Assembly: GCA_017503865.1 (NCBI GenBank)
Contig: JAFVSI010000011.1
Coordinates: 1-46,737 of the forward strand
DNA: 46,737 nucleotides
Direction of reading: 5' to 3'
Source: Clostridia bacterium
GTDB taxonomy: Bacteria; Bacillota; Clostridia; Oscillospirales; CAG-272
Positions 26,301-33,180 of this stretch are shown here, in pieces. Both the position numbers and the translations under genes were made by a program. Under the pieces are notes generated by a model that saw only the letters and a list, made by a program, of their open reading frames with translations, was not told the origin of the DNA and made no database searches. How positions within the stretch are numbered: the first letter of the stretch is position 1; every line of letters starts with the position of its first letter.

Positions 26301-28806
26301 TGACATCTATAAGGTCGAATACGACCTCAGTATTATTACCTCTCCACGTGAGGGATTCCTCGGCGGAAACGACGTTATGTTCCTCTACGCGAGCGGAGAC
26401 AATCAGCTAAAGACAGGTATGAGGATCGCCCAAGAGGGAATGTCGGACTTTATAAACGTTGACGAGAGCAGAGTCAAGGACTACGCAAACGTAGATATTC
26501 CCGAGAGCATTATATCGTCAATTACTGCATTTGAGGTGCAGGATAAGGTTTATATTTACGGCGGAGAGCCCGTAATAAAAAATACACTTGTAAAAACACT
26601 TGAGGGCATGCCGACTCTTTCTGGCTGGCAGGCTGATTACGTACAGCTTGTAGATCCCCGTGAGGACACCACACCTCTCACACCCGATAAGACGACCGAT
26701 TATGACGTGTCGGTGGGGGTTGCTCCTAAGTACAGCGATCCTTATGCTGATACTAAGGACGCCGTCTCAGCAAGACTTATCACTAAAACGGCTACCGTGC
26801 ATACGGACGCAGAGGTAACCTTTGAGTTTGAGGGAGTTGAGCTTGTAGACCTTCAGCCTAATGCTGAGGGAAAATACCTTATCGAGTTCAGCGAGGCAGG
26901 ATACGCTGCCGCCGACTATAATTTCAAGATAAAAACTGAAGATTTAGGTGAGGAGCATCACCATCACTTGCCGAGCGAGATAAGTATAACGGTTGGGGAC
27001 ACCCTTCTTTCTGTGGGTGACGGATACGAATATAATCGTATTGATGACGACAATGCAACGGTAAGTATTTTTGCAAACAAGATAAACGGAAACGTAACAG
27101 TAAGGGTTATTGCTTGTCACGAATTTGTAACTCTTTATTACGTGTACCAAAATGAGCCGGAGAGTAATGAGTCAACTACGCTCGAGCTTCAGCGCCATTT
27201 TGGCGAAGCTATCAATATAGAGGCGGATTTCGTGGGAGCAGGAAAAACTCTCCCAAAAGATGATTACGAGCATTACGACCTCGTTTGGGATTACGGCCTT
27301 GAGGACGGTGCGGTTCTCGAAACTATGCCAAAGCAAAACGTTTGGATAATTGGAACTTACGTACCCAAGACCTATGAAATAACGGTAGATTATAAGTACG
27401 AAAACGGTGATAAGGCTGCCGATAGTGTTACAAAAGAGGTAAGCTATAACAGTGAATATCATATCACCTCGCCTATAATCGAGGGATTTTCTCCCGATAA
27501 AACGACCGTCAGCGGTCTGGCAACGAGAAATGAGACCTTCGAGGTAATCTACTCCTCGACCGAGGGACAGCTTAGAATAGTGTGTCTCTATAAAGATAGC
27601 GGCGAGGTCATAACCGACCTTAGCGACGCATATTTCACCGACGGAGAGTATACCGTTACTCTTGCGACGGGAAGAGAATATAATGTTACGATGCCGACAC
27701 TTGCAGGGTTCGTGCCCGACAGGGATACCGTCTCGGGAACGATGACGGCGGCAGGTATTACTGTTTACGTATATTACGGTGCAGAGACTTACACAGTCAC
27801 CTTTGACGATGGAGTCGACGCGACCGAGAACGTCACAAAGCAGGTAAAATACGGCGAGACCTACGGCTACAATGCCGAGACGGGTACGTATGACGGTCTT
27901 CCCACACCTATCAGGGTCGGATATCAGTTCGAAGGCTGGGCGTTTAACAACAGAGCAGTTGACGAAAACACCACCGTAAATGCAACGAGTGACCACACGC
28001 TTGTGGCAAGATGGAAGGCTATGACATTCACTCTTACCGTCAACTACAAGAAGGACGATGGAACAGAGGCGTATGCAAGTCTTACGCGTGTTCTTGATTT
28101 TGAGTCCACGTACTCGTTTGATTCGCCAAGTATAAGAGGATATACCCCCGATATTGCAACGGTTTCGGGAAGTGTACCCGCACAGAATACGGTAGTTACT
28201 GTAACTTATAACAGAAATACATATACTGTTACAGTACAGTTCCTTTATTCTAACAATTCAAAGGATGCATCTCCCGCAGTACAGCTTTCCCTCAAGCACG
28301 GTGATACCTATGAGGTAGACGTTCCGCAAATAAGCGGTTATTATACAAGTAACGACGGGGAAACTGTTACGGGAACGGTAGATGCGGCAAACGTCGATAT
28401 AGTTATTTACTACTATAAGGATGAGCCCAAAATGAACTTTACCGTTAGCTGGTCGGGTATGAACTTTATGTACAATAAGGGCACGTGGAATCCCGAAAAG
28501 CTTGACTACGAGGGTGGATATTTTATCCCCGTTGATGACAGTAATAAGGTAACGGTAAAGAATGAGGCAACGTCAAATGTCCAGATAGTTGCTGAAATCA
28601 ACTTTACACCTGCAAGTGAGTATGATACCGTTGATGGATACTTTACTGCATCGAATCAATCGACTGCCGAGAAGATAACGTCAATGAGTATTGCCGTGGG
28701 AAAAGAAAAAACGGCATATCTCCACCTTGACGGTGAGCTTGATGAGAGAAATATTCCCCAAAACTTTACTATAGGCACCTGTACCGTAACGGTACGAGGC
28801 GGCTGA
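23398..28806 (+). CDS. Cassette B gene 1: giant secreted glycine-rich repeat protein
   Basis: The 1802-residue protein has a signal peptide (residues 1-27, cleavage near VGA) and a GAGGGGG ribosome site. It has two glycine-rich beta domains (about residues 95-355 and 700-890) of the type VELWGADGATAVGKGGAGGY with runs of GGGGG. Mixed beta-rich regions come next. Residues 1320-1680 hold MucBP/InlB-like repeats (ITVDYKYENGDKAADSVTKE; VGYQFEGWAFNNRAV...LVARW). The last 125 residues are the cassette module: VSWSGMNFMY, GTWNPEKLDY, VTVKNEATSNVQIVAEI, FTIGTCTVTV. There is no LPXTG and no C-terminal membrane segment. It is the counterpart of the protein ending at 2485, with a different repeat body but the same terminal module. 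An adhesin or fibre role is inferred. Confidence 0.9.
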   Translation: MAKRIFSLFLALSIILSCFVFSPAVGALEVLSHEDFVAVYGAHINYNSKISANPDGTFKLDVDIYSSYSVSPENVNILSSEDDYYVVDRNGRYLVELWGADGATAVGKGGAGGYVYGIIELKEGDTLYYTLGGEGSKTSVAGQGGGANGGGGYGENGSTTVGGGGGYSALFLFDSDDFSNRYLDADGHVKDKLTSADRTSKYIMIAGGGGGGGSYGADSNATADGGAGGYIGSTSGVLGDGYDVSGTFFSGLDGRSSGTSTQYVGKGGTNVPGERVGTWLDWGMSDQANDWKGTYNLNTEGGAGGSGNYRGGAGGAGFCGGSGGVMSSVILANNVGGGGGGSSFVSSVFSYEDLTDRDDSFRIGRENGKGGGEMHLVYLDEQDDDYLKDMDITLARTPYFYVSDISATGKVWNSETDEYEDKTYAIDYRFVEYATDPEVIEFIIEGVSLAPEKDGNGRDHLDLILTFHPKDEFAGGNNVPLLKDDLIVCTPSDTNYDAVELPLKNYCGYVNVPLNFDVSPVNHTPQGLDPENVNHKVTSLYNDLYASVRSQPDADWRYRFIETIGNHVVTDESGVEITTETVSPDETTRFPISLTVVPKEPPVKNYARLSARVYEKTFVGVSVITIAGSGMDTLNSNVLVYNKALSFALEEEAYTLTLHVSSDSSGSIADNSKIPTFNSISYADGTRESTVTIPITGTYTISIKGGNGGTGGSVNMLGTKGGAGGAGGNITATYILKAGTTLRFFAGANAHDASAAYAGADGGEASYVAVLDSAASGQIKYYLMIASGGGGGGGAYLWTKGKDGTTPTQISNSYTGSIESYNGGKGSNGGSGGGASGSAVSNFVYNGTADENVTYSTSGTASLSGAGGSASLVCKSIGAGGNGNSENLKSYTFEADIAKYFEVKDVSLNVIKAENGSLSNKQISEVKDANGELLYTRVTATVELDPYLMGESEILNEGIASSTGDSDNDIYKVEYDLSIITSPREGFLGGNDVMFLYASGDNQLKTGMRIAQEGMSDFINVDESRVKDYANVDIPESIISSITAFEVQDKVYIYGGEPVIKNTLVKTLEGMPTLSGWQADYVQLVDPREDTTPLTPDKTTDYDVSVGVAPKYSDPYADTKDAVSARLITKTATVHTDAEVTFEFEGVELVDLQPNAEGKYLIEFSEAGYAAADYNFKIKTEDLGEEHHHHLPSEISITVGDTLLSVGDGYEYNRIDDDNATVSIFANKINGNVTVRVIACHEFVTLYYVYQNEPESNESTTLELQRHFGEAINIEADFVGAGKTLPKDDYEHYDLVWDYGLEDGAVLETMPKQNVWIIGTYVPKTYEITVDYKYENGDKAADSVTKEVSYNSEYHITSPIIEGFSPDKTTVSGLATRNETFEVIYSSTEGQLRIVCLYKDSGEVITDLSDAYFTDGEYTVTLATGREYNVTMPTLAGFVPDRDTVSGTMTAAGITVYVYYGAETYTVTFDDGVDATENVTKQVKYGETYGYNAETGTYDGLPTPIRVGYQFEGWAFNNRAVDENTTVNATSDHTLVARWKAMTFTLTVNYKKDDGTEAYASLTRVLDFESTYSFDSPSIRGYTPDIATVSGSVPAQNTVVTVTYNRNTYTVTVQFLYSNNSKDASPAVQLSLKHGDTYEVDVPQISGYYTSNDGETVTGTVDAANVDIVIYYYKDEPKMNFTVSWSGMNFMYNKGTWNPEKLDYEGGYFIPVDDSNKVTVKNEATSNVQIVAEINFTPASEYDTVDGYFTASNQSTAEKITSMSIAVGKEKTAYLHLDGELDERNIPQNFTIGTCTVTVRGG

Positions 28807-28827
28807 TAATGTGAAAGGAGAAAGGCT

Positions 28828-29730
28828 ATGGCCGGATTTAGTCACGTATTCAGACAGGATTACGATAAGCGAGTCAAAGTCGGCAACGAGTACGTATTTT
28901 GCTACTCAAAGAAAAAGCTGAAGGAGCTTTATCCCGAAAACGATTACAATCTTTCGGGTGAGGCGAGAAAGGGAACGGCAAAAAGCCAGGAGTCCTTTGA
29001 TGCAAGGCAGGCAAAGAAGCTTGCAAGGCTCAAGGAGAAGGGACTTAAGGAGTCTGACGTTGAGACTTTAAAGATCGGTGATCTTAAGATAGGAAACAGT
29101 GTTCTCAGCGTCTATCCCGAGGGAACTAATAATAAGATTTTAGGGAAGACCGACGGCTTCGTCTGCGTTTCCGAGGGCAACTTTATAGCTCTCCACGCAA
29201 GCCGTGTACCGTTCCTTGCAATCATTTTTTCAATGTCAGCGGCAATAATAGGTGCAACCTTACTTACGGTGAGCCTTTTAATGAATCCCGCTCCCCCCGA
29301 AATTGTTGAGCCCGATAATCCTTTGCCTGTTGTTGATCCGCTGGCAAGGCCTATGGAGGATGATGATAGTGAGAAGATATCGTCTGAAAAAGGTGGAGGG
29401 TCTATAACTATAGCATTTAGAGGTCCTATATACGTGTACCTTGATCAAAATATAGCAACACTTACATATGGAAACCCCAATGCGTCAAATCAAGATGTTG
29501 TTGTTGAAATTTATCTTAAAGATGAAGGCAACGAGTATTTTCTCGGGCGTTCCGGTCGAGTACCTTCCGGTAGTGCTCTTTCACAAATATCAATAGCTGA
29601 CCGCGAAGCAGGAATTGCTACTGGGTATTACAAGGCTAAACTTTATTTTCATGCCTACGAACCCAATACAGGTGACAAAGCCATTGTTGTTTCAAGTGTC
29701 AACGATGTTGATTTGATTGTAGTACAATAA
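28828..29730 (+). CDS. Cassette B gene 2: membrane-anchored protein with gene-2 type domain
   Basis: The 300-residue protein has a cytoplasmic N-terminal part (residues 1-127, with basic KKLARLKEKGLKESDVETLKIGDLKIG and LGKTDGFVCVSEGNFIALHAS). One membrane segment (128-152) and a Pro/Asp/Glu linker (153-190) follow. The extracellular domain (191-300) reads IYVYLDQNIATLTYGNPNASNQDVVVEIYL, LGRSGRVPSGSALSQI. That domain matches the cassette A lipoprotein at 2501 (VYVYISSGTASLYFANPN). Cassette B has therefore replaced a lipid anchor with a transmembrane anchor and a cytosolic domain. AAAGGAG precedes the ATG, 21 bases after gene 1. Confidence 0.82.
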   Translation: MAGFSHVFRQDYDKRVKVGNEYVFCYSKKKLKELYPENDYNLSGEARKGTAKSQESFDARQAKKLARLKEKGLKESDVETLKIGDLKIGNSVLSVYPEGTNNKILGKTDGFVCVSEGNFIALHASRVPFLAIIFSMSAAIIGATLLTVSLLMNPAPPEIVEPDNPLPVVDPLARPMEDDDSEKISSEKGGGSITIAFRGPIYVYLDQNIATLTYGNPNASNQDVVVEIYLKDEGNEYFLGRSGRVPSGSALSQISIADREAGIATGYYKAKLYFHAYEPNTGDKAIVVSSVNDVDLIVVQ

Positions 29731-29741
29731 ATCGTATATTG

Positions 29742-29764
29742 CAAAGGTGATAAAAACATCTTTG
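29742..29764 (+). other. Small hairpin between cassette B genes 2 and 3
   Basis: CAAAGGTG and CATCTTTG pair (one G-U) around ATAAAAA, upstream of the AAGAAAGGA site of gene 3. It occupies the same place as the hairpin at 3014-3035 in cassette A. Confidence 0.5.
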
Positions 29765-29804
29765 TGAAAATAATTAATTTTTTTATAAAGAAAGGAAAAA
29801 AAAC

Positions 29805-30305
29805 ATGAAAAAACTTTTAGCAATTACCCTGGCGTGCCTTATGATGCTTACTCTCTGTGCGAGTGTTTCCGCAGCGGATGGTGATGTAAATGTCACTGTA
29901 ACAATCGAAGACGTTGTGCCTATTCTTATGACCGAAGTATCTTGGGACAGCTTTGATTTTACCTATACCTTCAAGGAAACTTGGACAGAAGGTTCGTTTG
30001 AAGTTGGTTATGACGAAGTGGGATGGAATAAACCGAGTGCTACTGTTACCGTTGCAAACAAGTCCGCTGGTGATGTAAACGTAAAGATATCTTACGAACC
30101 CAAAGGTGATGTTGAGCTTCCCGGAACAGTTGATTTCGCTATGACGGCTGTTAATCAGGATCTTTCGACTGCTGAAGGCAGATCTGAATTTGATTCGGTT
30201 TCTGCTACCTTAACTGTATCCGGTGTACCTACGGTAGATTCTGCTGATACATTTAATTCAACTTTGGTTGGAAATGTTGTTGTAGAAATTGTAGAAAAGT
30301 GGTAA
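29805..30305 (+). CDS. Cassette B gene 3: small secreted module protein
   Basis: The 166-residue protein has a type I signal peptide (cleavage near VSA-AD, residue 23). The mature part begins GDVNVTVTIEDVVP and carries the module pattern VSWDSFDFTYTF, a Trp-rich second segment, ATVTVANKSAGDVNVKISY and a final strand NVVVEIVEKW. It corresponds in position and fold pattern to the protein at 3068. It has no anchor of its own. A strong hairpin follows the stop. A small, abundant extracellular subunit is inferred. Confidence 0.82.
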   Translation: MKKLLAITLACLMMLTLCASVSAADGDVNVTVTIEDVVPILMTEVSWDSFDFTYTFKETWTEGSFEVGYDEVGWNKPSATVTVANKSAGDVNVKISYEPKGDVELPGTVDFAMTAVNQDLSTAEGRSEFDSVSATLTVSGVPTVDSADTFNSTLVGNVVVEIVEKW

Positions 30306-30320
30306 TATCAACTAAAACAA

Positions 30321-30348
30321 CAAGCACACGGCAAAAGCCGTGTGCTTG
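30321..30348 (+). terminator. Strong hairpin after cassette B gene 3
   Basis: CAAGCACACGGC / GCCGTGTGCTTG, perfect 12 bp with an AAAA loop. Only a weak T tract follows (ATCTTTTTC about 10 bases later). It is placed exactly like the hairpin at 3660 in cassette A. Confidence 0.7.
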
Positions 30349-30378
30349 TGACTTAAAAATCTTTTTCTCGGAGTGCGT

Positions 30379-30870
30379 ATGGATAAGCAACAGAAAATTA
30401 CAATTTTAATATTTGGTGCAGTTTTGCTTCTTGCACTTATAGTGCTTTTCTCGGTGCTTTTCGGCAGAGAAAGAGAGATTCAAGTGCTTGAGTTTGAGGT
30501 ACCGCCCTTTGAGGAGAATGCTATTTTTGGCAAGCCTTATGTTGAGGCAAGTCTTTCCTACCGTGATATTGACGTAAACGGCAACTTTGTCTTTTCTCTT
30601 TGCGGAATGCCAAGGGTTGAGGACGGAGAGCTTGTCTTGTACTTCTCGTCAAACGAGAAGAACGTACCTTGGCTGCTTATAAAGGTCTATGACACTGACG
30701 GAAACGAGATAGGAAAAAGCGGAATGCTTCGTGCGGGTGAATACGTAAGAAGCGTGACTCTTTCCACTGTCCCTGAGGACTCGGAGGTGAGAGTGAAGAT
30801 AGTCTCATACGAGCCTGACACCTACTACAGCATGGGCACCGCCTCTGCAACACTTGAATTTAGTAAATAA
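30379..30870 (+). CDS. Cassette B gene 4: membrane-anchored paralogue of 3765-4244
   Basis: ATG 30379 is preferred to GTG 30373 because GGAG lies 5 bases before it. The 163-residue product has one N-terminal membrane segment (residues 7-29, ITILIFGAVLLLALIVLFSVL) with no lipobox. The extracellular domain (VLEFEVPPFEENAIFGKP, FVFSLCGMPRV, LVLYFSSNEKNVPWLLIKVYD, KSGMLRAGEYVRSVTL, YEPDTYYSMG) aligns with the cassette A gene 4 lipoprotein along its whole length. It ends the cassette and is followed by a terminator. An anchoring or assembly role is inferred from context. Confidence 0.82.
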   Translation: MDKQQKITILIFGAVLLLALIVLFSVLFGREREIQVLEFEVPPFEENAIFGKPYVEASLSYRDIDVNGNFVFSLCGMPRVEDGELVLYFSSNEKNVPWLLIKVYDTDGNEIGKSGMLRAGEYVRSVTLSTVPEDSEVRVKIVSYEPDTYYSMGTASATLEFSK

Positions 30871-30884
30871 TAGAATACGTCTAT

Positions 30885-30930
30885 AAATCTCCCATTTGCA
30901 GATAATAGAAATCGTAAATGGGGGATTTTT
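30885..30930 (+). terminator. Terminator of cassette B
   Basis: AAATCTCCCATTT pairs with AAATGGGGGATTT (one U-G), then TTTTT. The left part with its downstream bases (CCCATTTGCAGATA) is repeated at about 31098-31112. Confidence 0.75.
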
Positions 30931-30955
30931 ATATCTTGCACCGTTCGATGTTGGA

Positions 30956-31075
30956 ATGATGTTGATTGTTGTGATTTTAGTTACCCTGTCATATGATTCG
31001 CTTTTGATATATTTGGAGAAACATTACGATTTGGATCGTAATGAACTTGAAAAAATAAAAAGTAATTATCTATAA
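30956..31075 (+). CDS. Possible 39-residue membrane peptide
   Basis: The frame encodes MMLIVVILVTLSYDSLLIYL and a charged tail EKHYDLDRNELEKIKSNYL: one hydrophobic helix plus an amphipathic charged end. It lies in a 370-base gap between cassette B and spoVT, flanked by the two copies of CCCATTTGCAGATA. No good ribosome site is seen. It may be a small membrane peptide, the relic of a larger gene, or chance. Confidence 0.3.
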   Translation: MMLIVVILVTLSYDSLLIYLEKHYDLDRNELEKIKSNYL

Positions 31076-31144
31076 TTGAGATAAGTATAAATCTTTCCCA
31101 TTTGCAGATACTAACAGTACAAATCTGTAAATCAAGGGAGATTA

Positions 31145-31215
31145 AGCGTGAAAGCCCTAATTTTGAGATATATGTAGCACAAATTCTTTCACGCTGCTCT
31201 GCACAAGTGCAGAGC
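31145..31215 (+). promoter_or_regulatory. Structured leader of spoVT
   Basis: AGCGTGAAAG (31145-31154) pairs with CTTTCACGCT (31186-31195), and immediately after comes GCTCTGCAC-AA-GTGCAGAGC (31196-31215). The two stacked hairpins lie just before the AAGGAG of spoVT. Confidence 0.45.
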
Positions 31216-31241
31216 TGTTAATAAAAAGGAGATTTATACAA

Positions 31242-31802
31242 ATGAAAGCAACAGGAATTGTAAGAAGAATCGACGACCTCGGACGTGTTGTCATTCCCAA
31301 AGAGATAAGAAGAACCATGCGTATCCGAGAGGGCGACCCTCTTGAAATATATACCGATAGAGAGGGAGAGGTCATCTTTAAAAAATATTCACCTATTGGC
31401 GAGCTTGCGTCTTTTGCGGCACAGTATGCGGAGACGCTTCACAAGACTGCTAATATGTCGGTAATAATCAGCGACCGCGATGCGGTTATTGCTTGTGCGG
31501 GTGTGCCTAAAAAGGAATACAACGATAAGCATTTGTCAGCTGAGCTTGAAGAAATTATCGAGTCTCGCGGTCTTTACACTTGGCACGAGGGAAGTGACAG
31601 GATTCCCGTCATAATTGATGGAACTTCTCACTTTGTTAGCTGTGCTATGCCTATAATCAGCGAGGGTGACGTTGTGGGTTGTGTTGCGGCTCTTTGCGAC
31701 AGCTCGGGCAATGACCGTGCACGCGACAGCGTGGGTGTTGAGATTGAGTCAAAGCTCATTCTTACCGCATCTTCCTTTCTCGGTAAACAGCTCGAAAGTT
31801 AA
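31242..31802 (+). CDS. spoVT: Stage V sporulation protein T, AbrB-type regulator
   Basis: The 186-residue protein has an N-terminal AbrB swapped-hairpin DNA-binding domain (MKATGIVRRIDDLGRVVIPKEI, MRIREGDPLEIY) and a C-terminal GAF-like domain (VIISDRDAVIACAGVPKKEY, HFVSCAMPIISEGDVVGCVAAL). Length and layout are those of SpoVT, which tunes sigma-G dependent genes in the forespore. AAGGAG lies 12 bases before the ATG. It follows surface cassette B and precedes spoIIA, so sporulation genes flank the cassette on one side. Confidence 0.93.
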   Translation: MKATGIVRRIDDLGRVVIPKEIRRTMRIREGDPLEIYTDREGEVIFKKYSPIGELASFAAQYAETLHKTANMSVIISDRDAVIACAGVPKKEYNDKHLSAELEEIIESRGLYTWHEGSDRIPVIIDGTSHFVSCAMPIISEGDVVGCVAALCDSSGNDRARDSVGVEIESKLILTASSFLGKQLES

Positions 31803-31815
31803 AATATTAAAAAAC

Positions 31816-31850
31816 AAACAGCCTTTGTATCGTGCGATACGGGGCTGTTT
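31816..31850 (+). terminator. Terminator of spoVT
   Basis: AAACAGCC...GTATCG pairs with CGATAC...GGCTGTTT (14 pairs with a small internal loop), followed by a T-rich tail. Confidence 0.75.
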
Positions 31851-31867
31851 TCGTTGTTAATCAAATT

Positions 31868-32188
31868 GGTATTTATGGGTGTTGTTTTATGCGGGGGCAG
31901 GTGTTTTTTGAAAAAACCACCCGCCCCCGCACCCCCACTCTTAAAAACTTTTTTAACCCTTTTATTACATAATTTAGAGTTTTCGTTTCTACGCAAAGTC
32001 TCTTAAAACCGAGCAATAGCAAGGCGTAATCTCTCCGTAGAAGCATAAGCGTAGTTCTTTTTTTAAAATGGTTTGAAAAGTTTTTTGTGGAAGGGGGTGC
32101 GGGGGAAGAGACGGCTTCGTCGTGACGAAGCTATTTTCCTAAAAAAGGCGGTTCCCCCGCATTTACATAAACACACCCATAAATTACC
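31868..32188. mobile_element. MITE-like element between spoVT and spoIIAA
   Basis: The ends are GGTATTTATGGGTGT (31868-31882) and its near-complement ACACCCATAAATTACC (32173-32188), followed inwards by ATGCGGGGG and CCCCCGCAT. A near-perfect 40-base hairpin lies at 31891-31930 (GCGGGGGC...GCCCCCGC with T/A tract at the tip), and GGCTTCGTC/GACGAAGC lies at about 32113-32131. No coding capacity is seen. The remaining bases to 32334 are AT-rich, with a possible TACAAT -10 near 32299 but no good -35. Confidence 0.65.
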
Positions 32189-32334
32189 TAAAGGTAGAAA
32201 CTTCGTTTGCAAAATTTGAAGATTTATTATTGAGAATATATTTATTATAATAATTTTTGTACTCGTCTATATATGACAATTTTTTCAAAAAGCTCGTGCT
32301 ACAATTAGGACAAGCTTAGCTTGGGAGGTAAAAA

Positions 32335-32670
32335 ATGATAATCAAAAAGGGATGTAATTTTGAAAGTGAATATGAAGACGGCACGCTTCGTGTTTCTCTT
32401 ATCGGCGAGATAGACCATCACAGTGCCGTCTCGGTACGCACCGCAATTGACGAGAAGATATACTCGCTTCGTCCTCGAAAAATGATAATGGACCTATCGA
32501 AAATTGATTTTATGGACAGTTCGGGGCTTGGTCTTATTATGGGAAGATATGCCCTCATAGGAAAGCTTGGCGGTGACTTCTGTATAAGCGAGCCAAGCGA
32601 CAGGGTAATGAGAGTCTTTGAGCTTTCAGGGCTCGGCAGGATAATCAAAATCGAAAAGAGCGGCAAATAA
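32335..32670 (+). CDS. spoIIAA: Anti-sigma F factor antagonist
   Basis: The 111-residue STAS-domain protein reads RVSLIGEIDHHSAVSVRTAID, then MIMDLSKIDFMDSSGLGLIMGRY with the Ser that SpoIIAB phosphorylates (second Ser of DSSG). When dephosphorylated it binds SpoIIAB and frees sigma-F. GGGAGGT lies 6 bases before the ATG. It is the first gene of spoIIAA-spoIIAB-sigF, 16 bases from the next. Confidence 0.95.
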   Translation: MIIKKGCNFESEYEDGTLRVSLIGEIDHHSAVSVRTAIDEKIYSLRPRKMIMDLSKIDFMDSSGLGLIMGRYALIGKLGGDFCISEPSDRVMRVFELSGLGRIIKIEKSGK

Positions 32671-32686
32671 AGAAAGGGGAAACAAA

Positions 32687-33166
32687 ATGAAAACTAAAAC
32701 CGAAAAGAGTGTTACTATCAAGGACGTATCTTCGAAAAAAACGGTCAATGAGATAAAGATAAAGCTTCCGTCACTGTCGGTAAACGAGGGGGTGGCACGA
32801 GCCGTTTGTGCGGCATTTTGTGCCCAGCTCGATCCTACCTCGACCGAAATTGCTGACGTAAAATGTGCCGTCTCCGAGGCGGTTACGAACTGTATCGTTC
32901 ACGCCTACAAGGATACTGTGGGAATTATTTACATAACGGTAAGGCTTTGCGAGGGTAGAATTGCACGGATAGACATTCGCGACAGAGGCTGCGGAATTGA
33001 GGACGTGACGCTTGCCCGTCAGCCTCTTTTTACGACTGATGCCGAAAACGAGCGAAGCGGAATGGGATTTACCGTAATGGAGAGCTTTTGCGACCGTGTA
33101 AAGGTCACCTCAAAAAGCGGGGTTGGCACTACCGTGACGCTTATTAAGCAATTCGCAGGGAAATAA
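32687..33166 (+). CDS. spoIIAB: Anti-sigma F factor, serine kinase
   Basis: The 159-residue GHKL-type kinase has the N box AVSEAVTNCIVHAYKD, the G1 box DIRDRGCGIEDV, QPLFTTDAENERSGMGFTVME (G2 and lid) and a final GVGTTVTLIK. It holds sigma-F inactive and phosphorylates SpoIIAA. The N-terminus is about 13 residues longer than the usual 146-residue form (a Lys/Thr-rich start before NEIKIKLPSLSVNEGVARA). Gene order and spacing are the classic spoIIA operon. Confidence 0.95.
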   Translation: MKTKTEKSVTIKDVSSKKTVNEIKIKLPSLSVNEGVARAVCAAFCAQLDPTSTEIADVKCAVSEAVTNCIVHAYKDTVGIIYITVRLCEGRIARIDIRDRGCGIEDVTLARQPLFTTDAENERSGMGFTVMESFCDRVKVTSKSGVGTTVTLIKQFAGK

Positions 33167-33180
33167 AGGAGTCTTAAAAT

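Noticed and set aside
23398-28806. Sortase-anchored (LPXTG) surface protein
   Set aside because: The C-terminus ends in the beta module with no LPXTG, no membrane helix and no basic tail.
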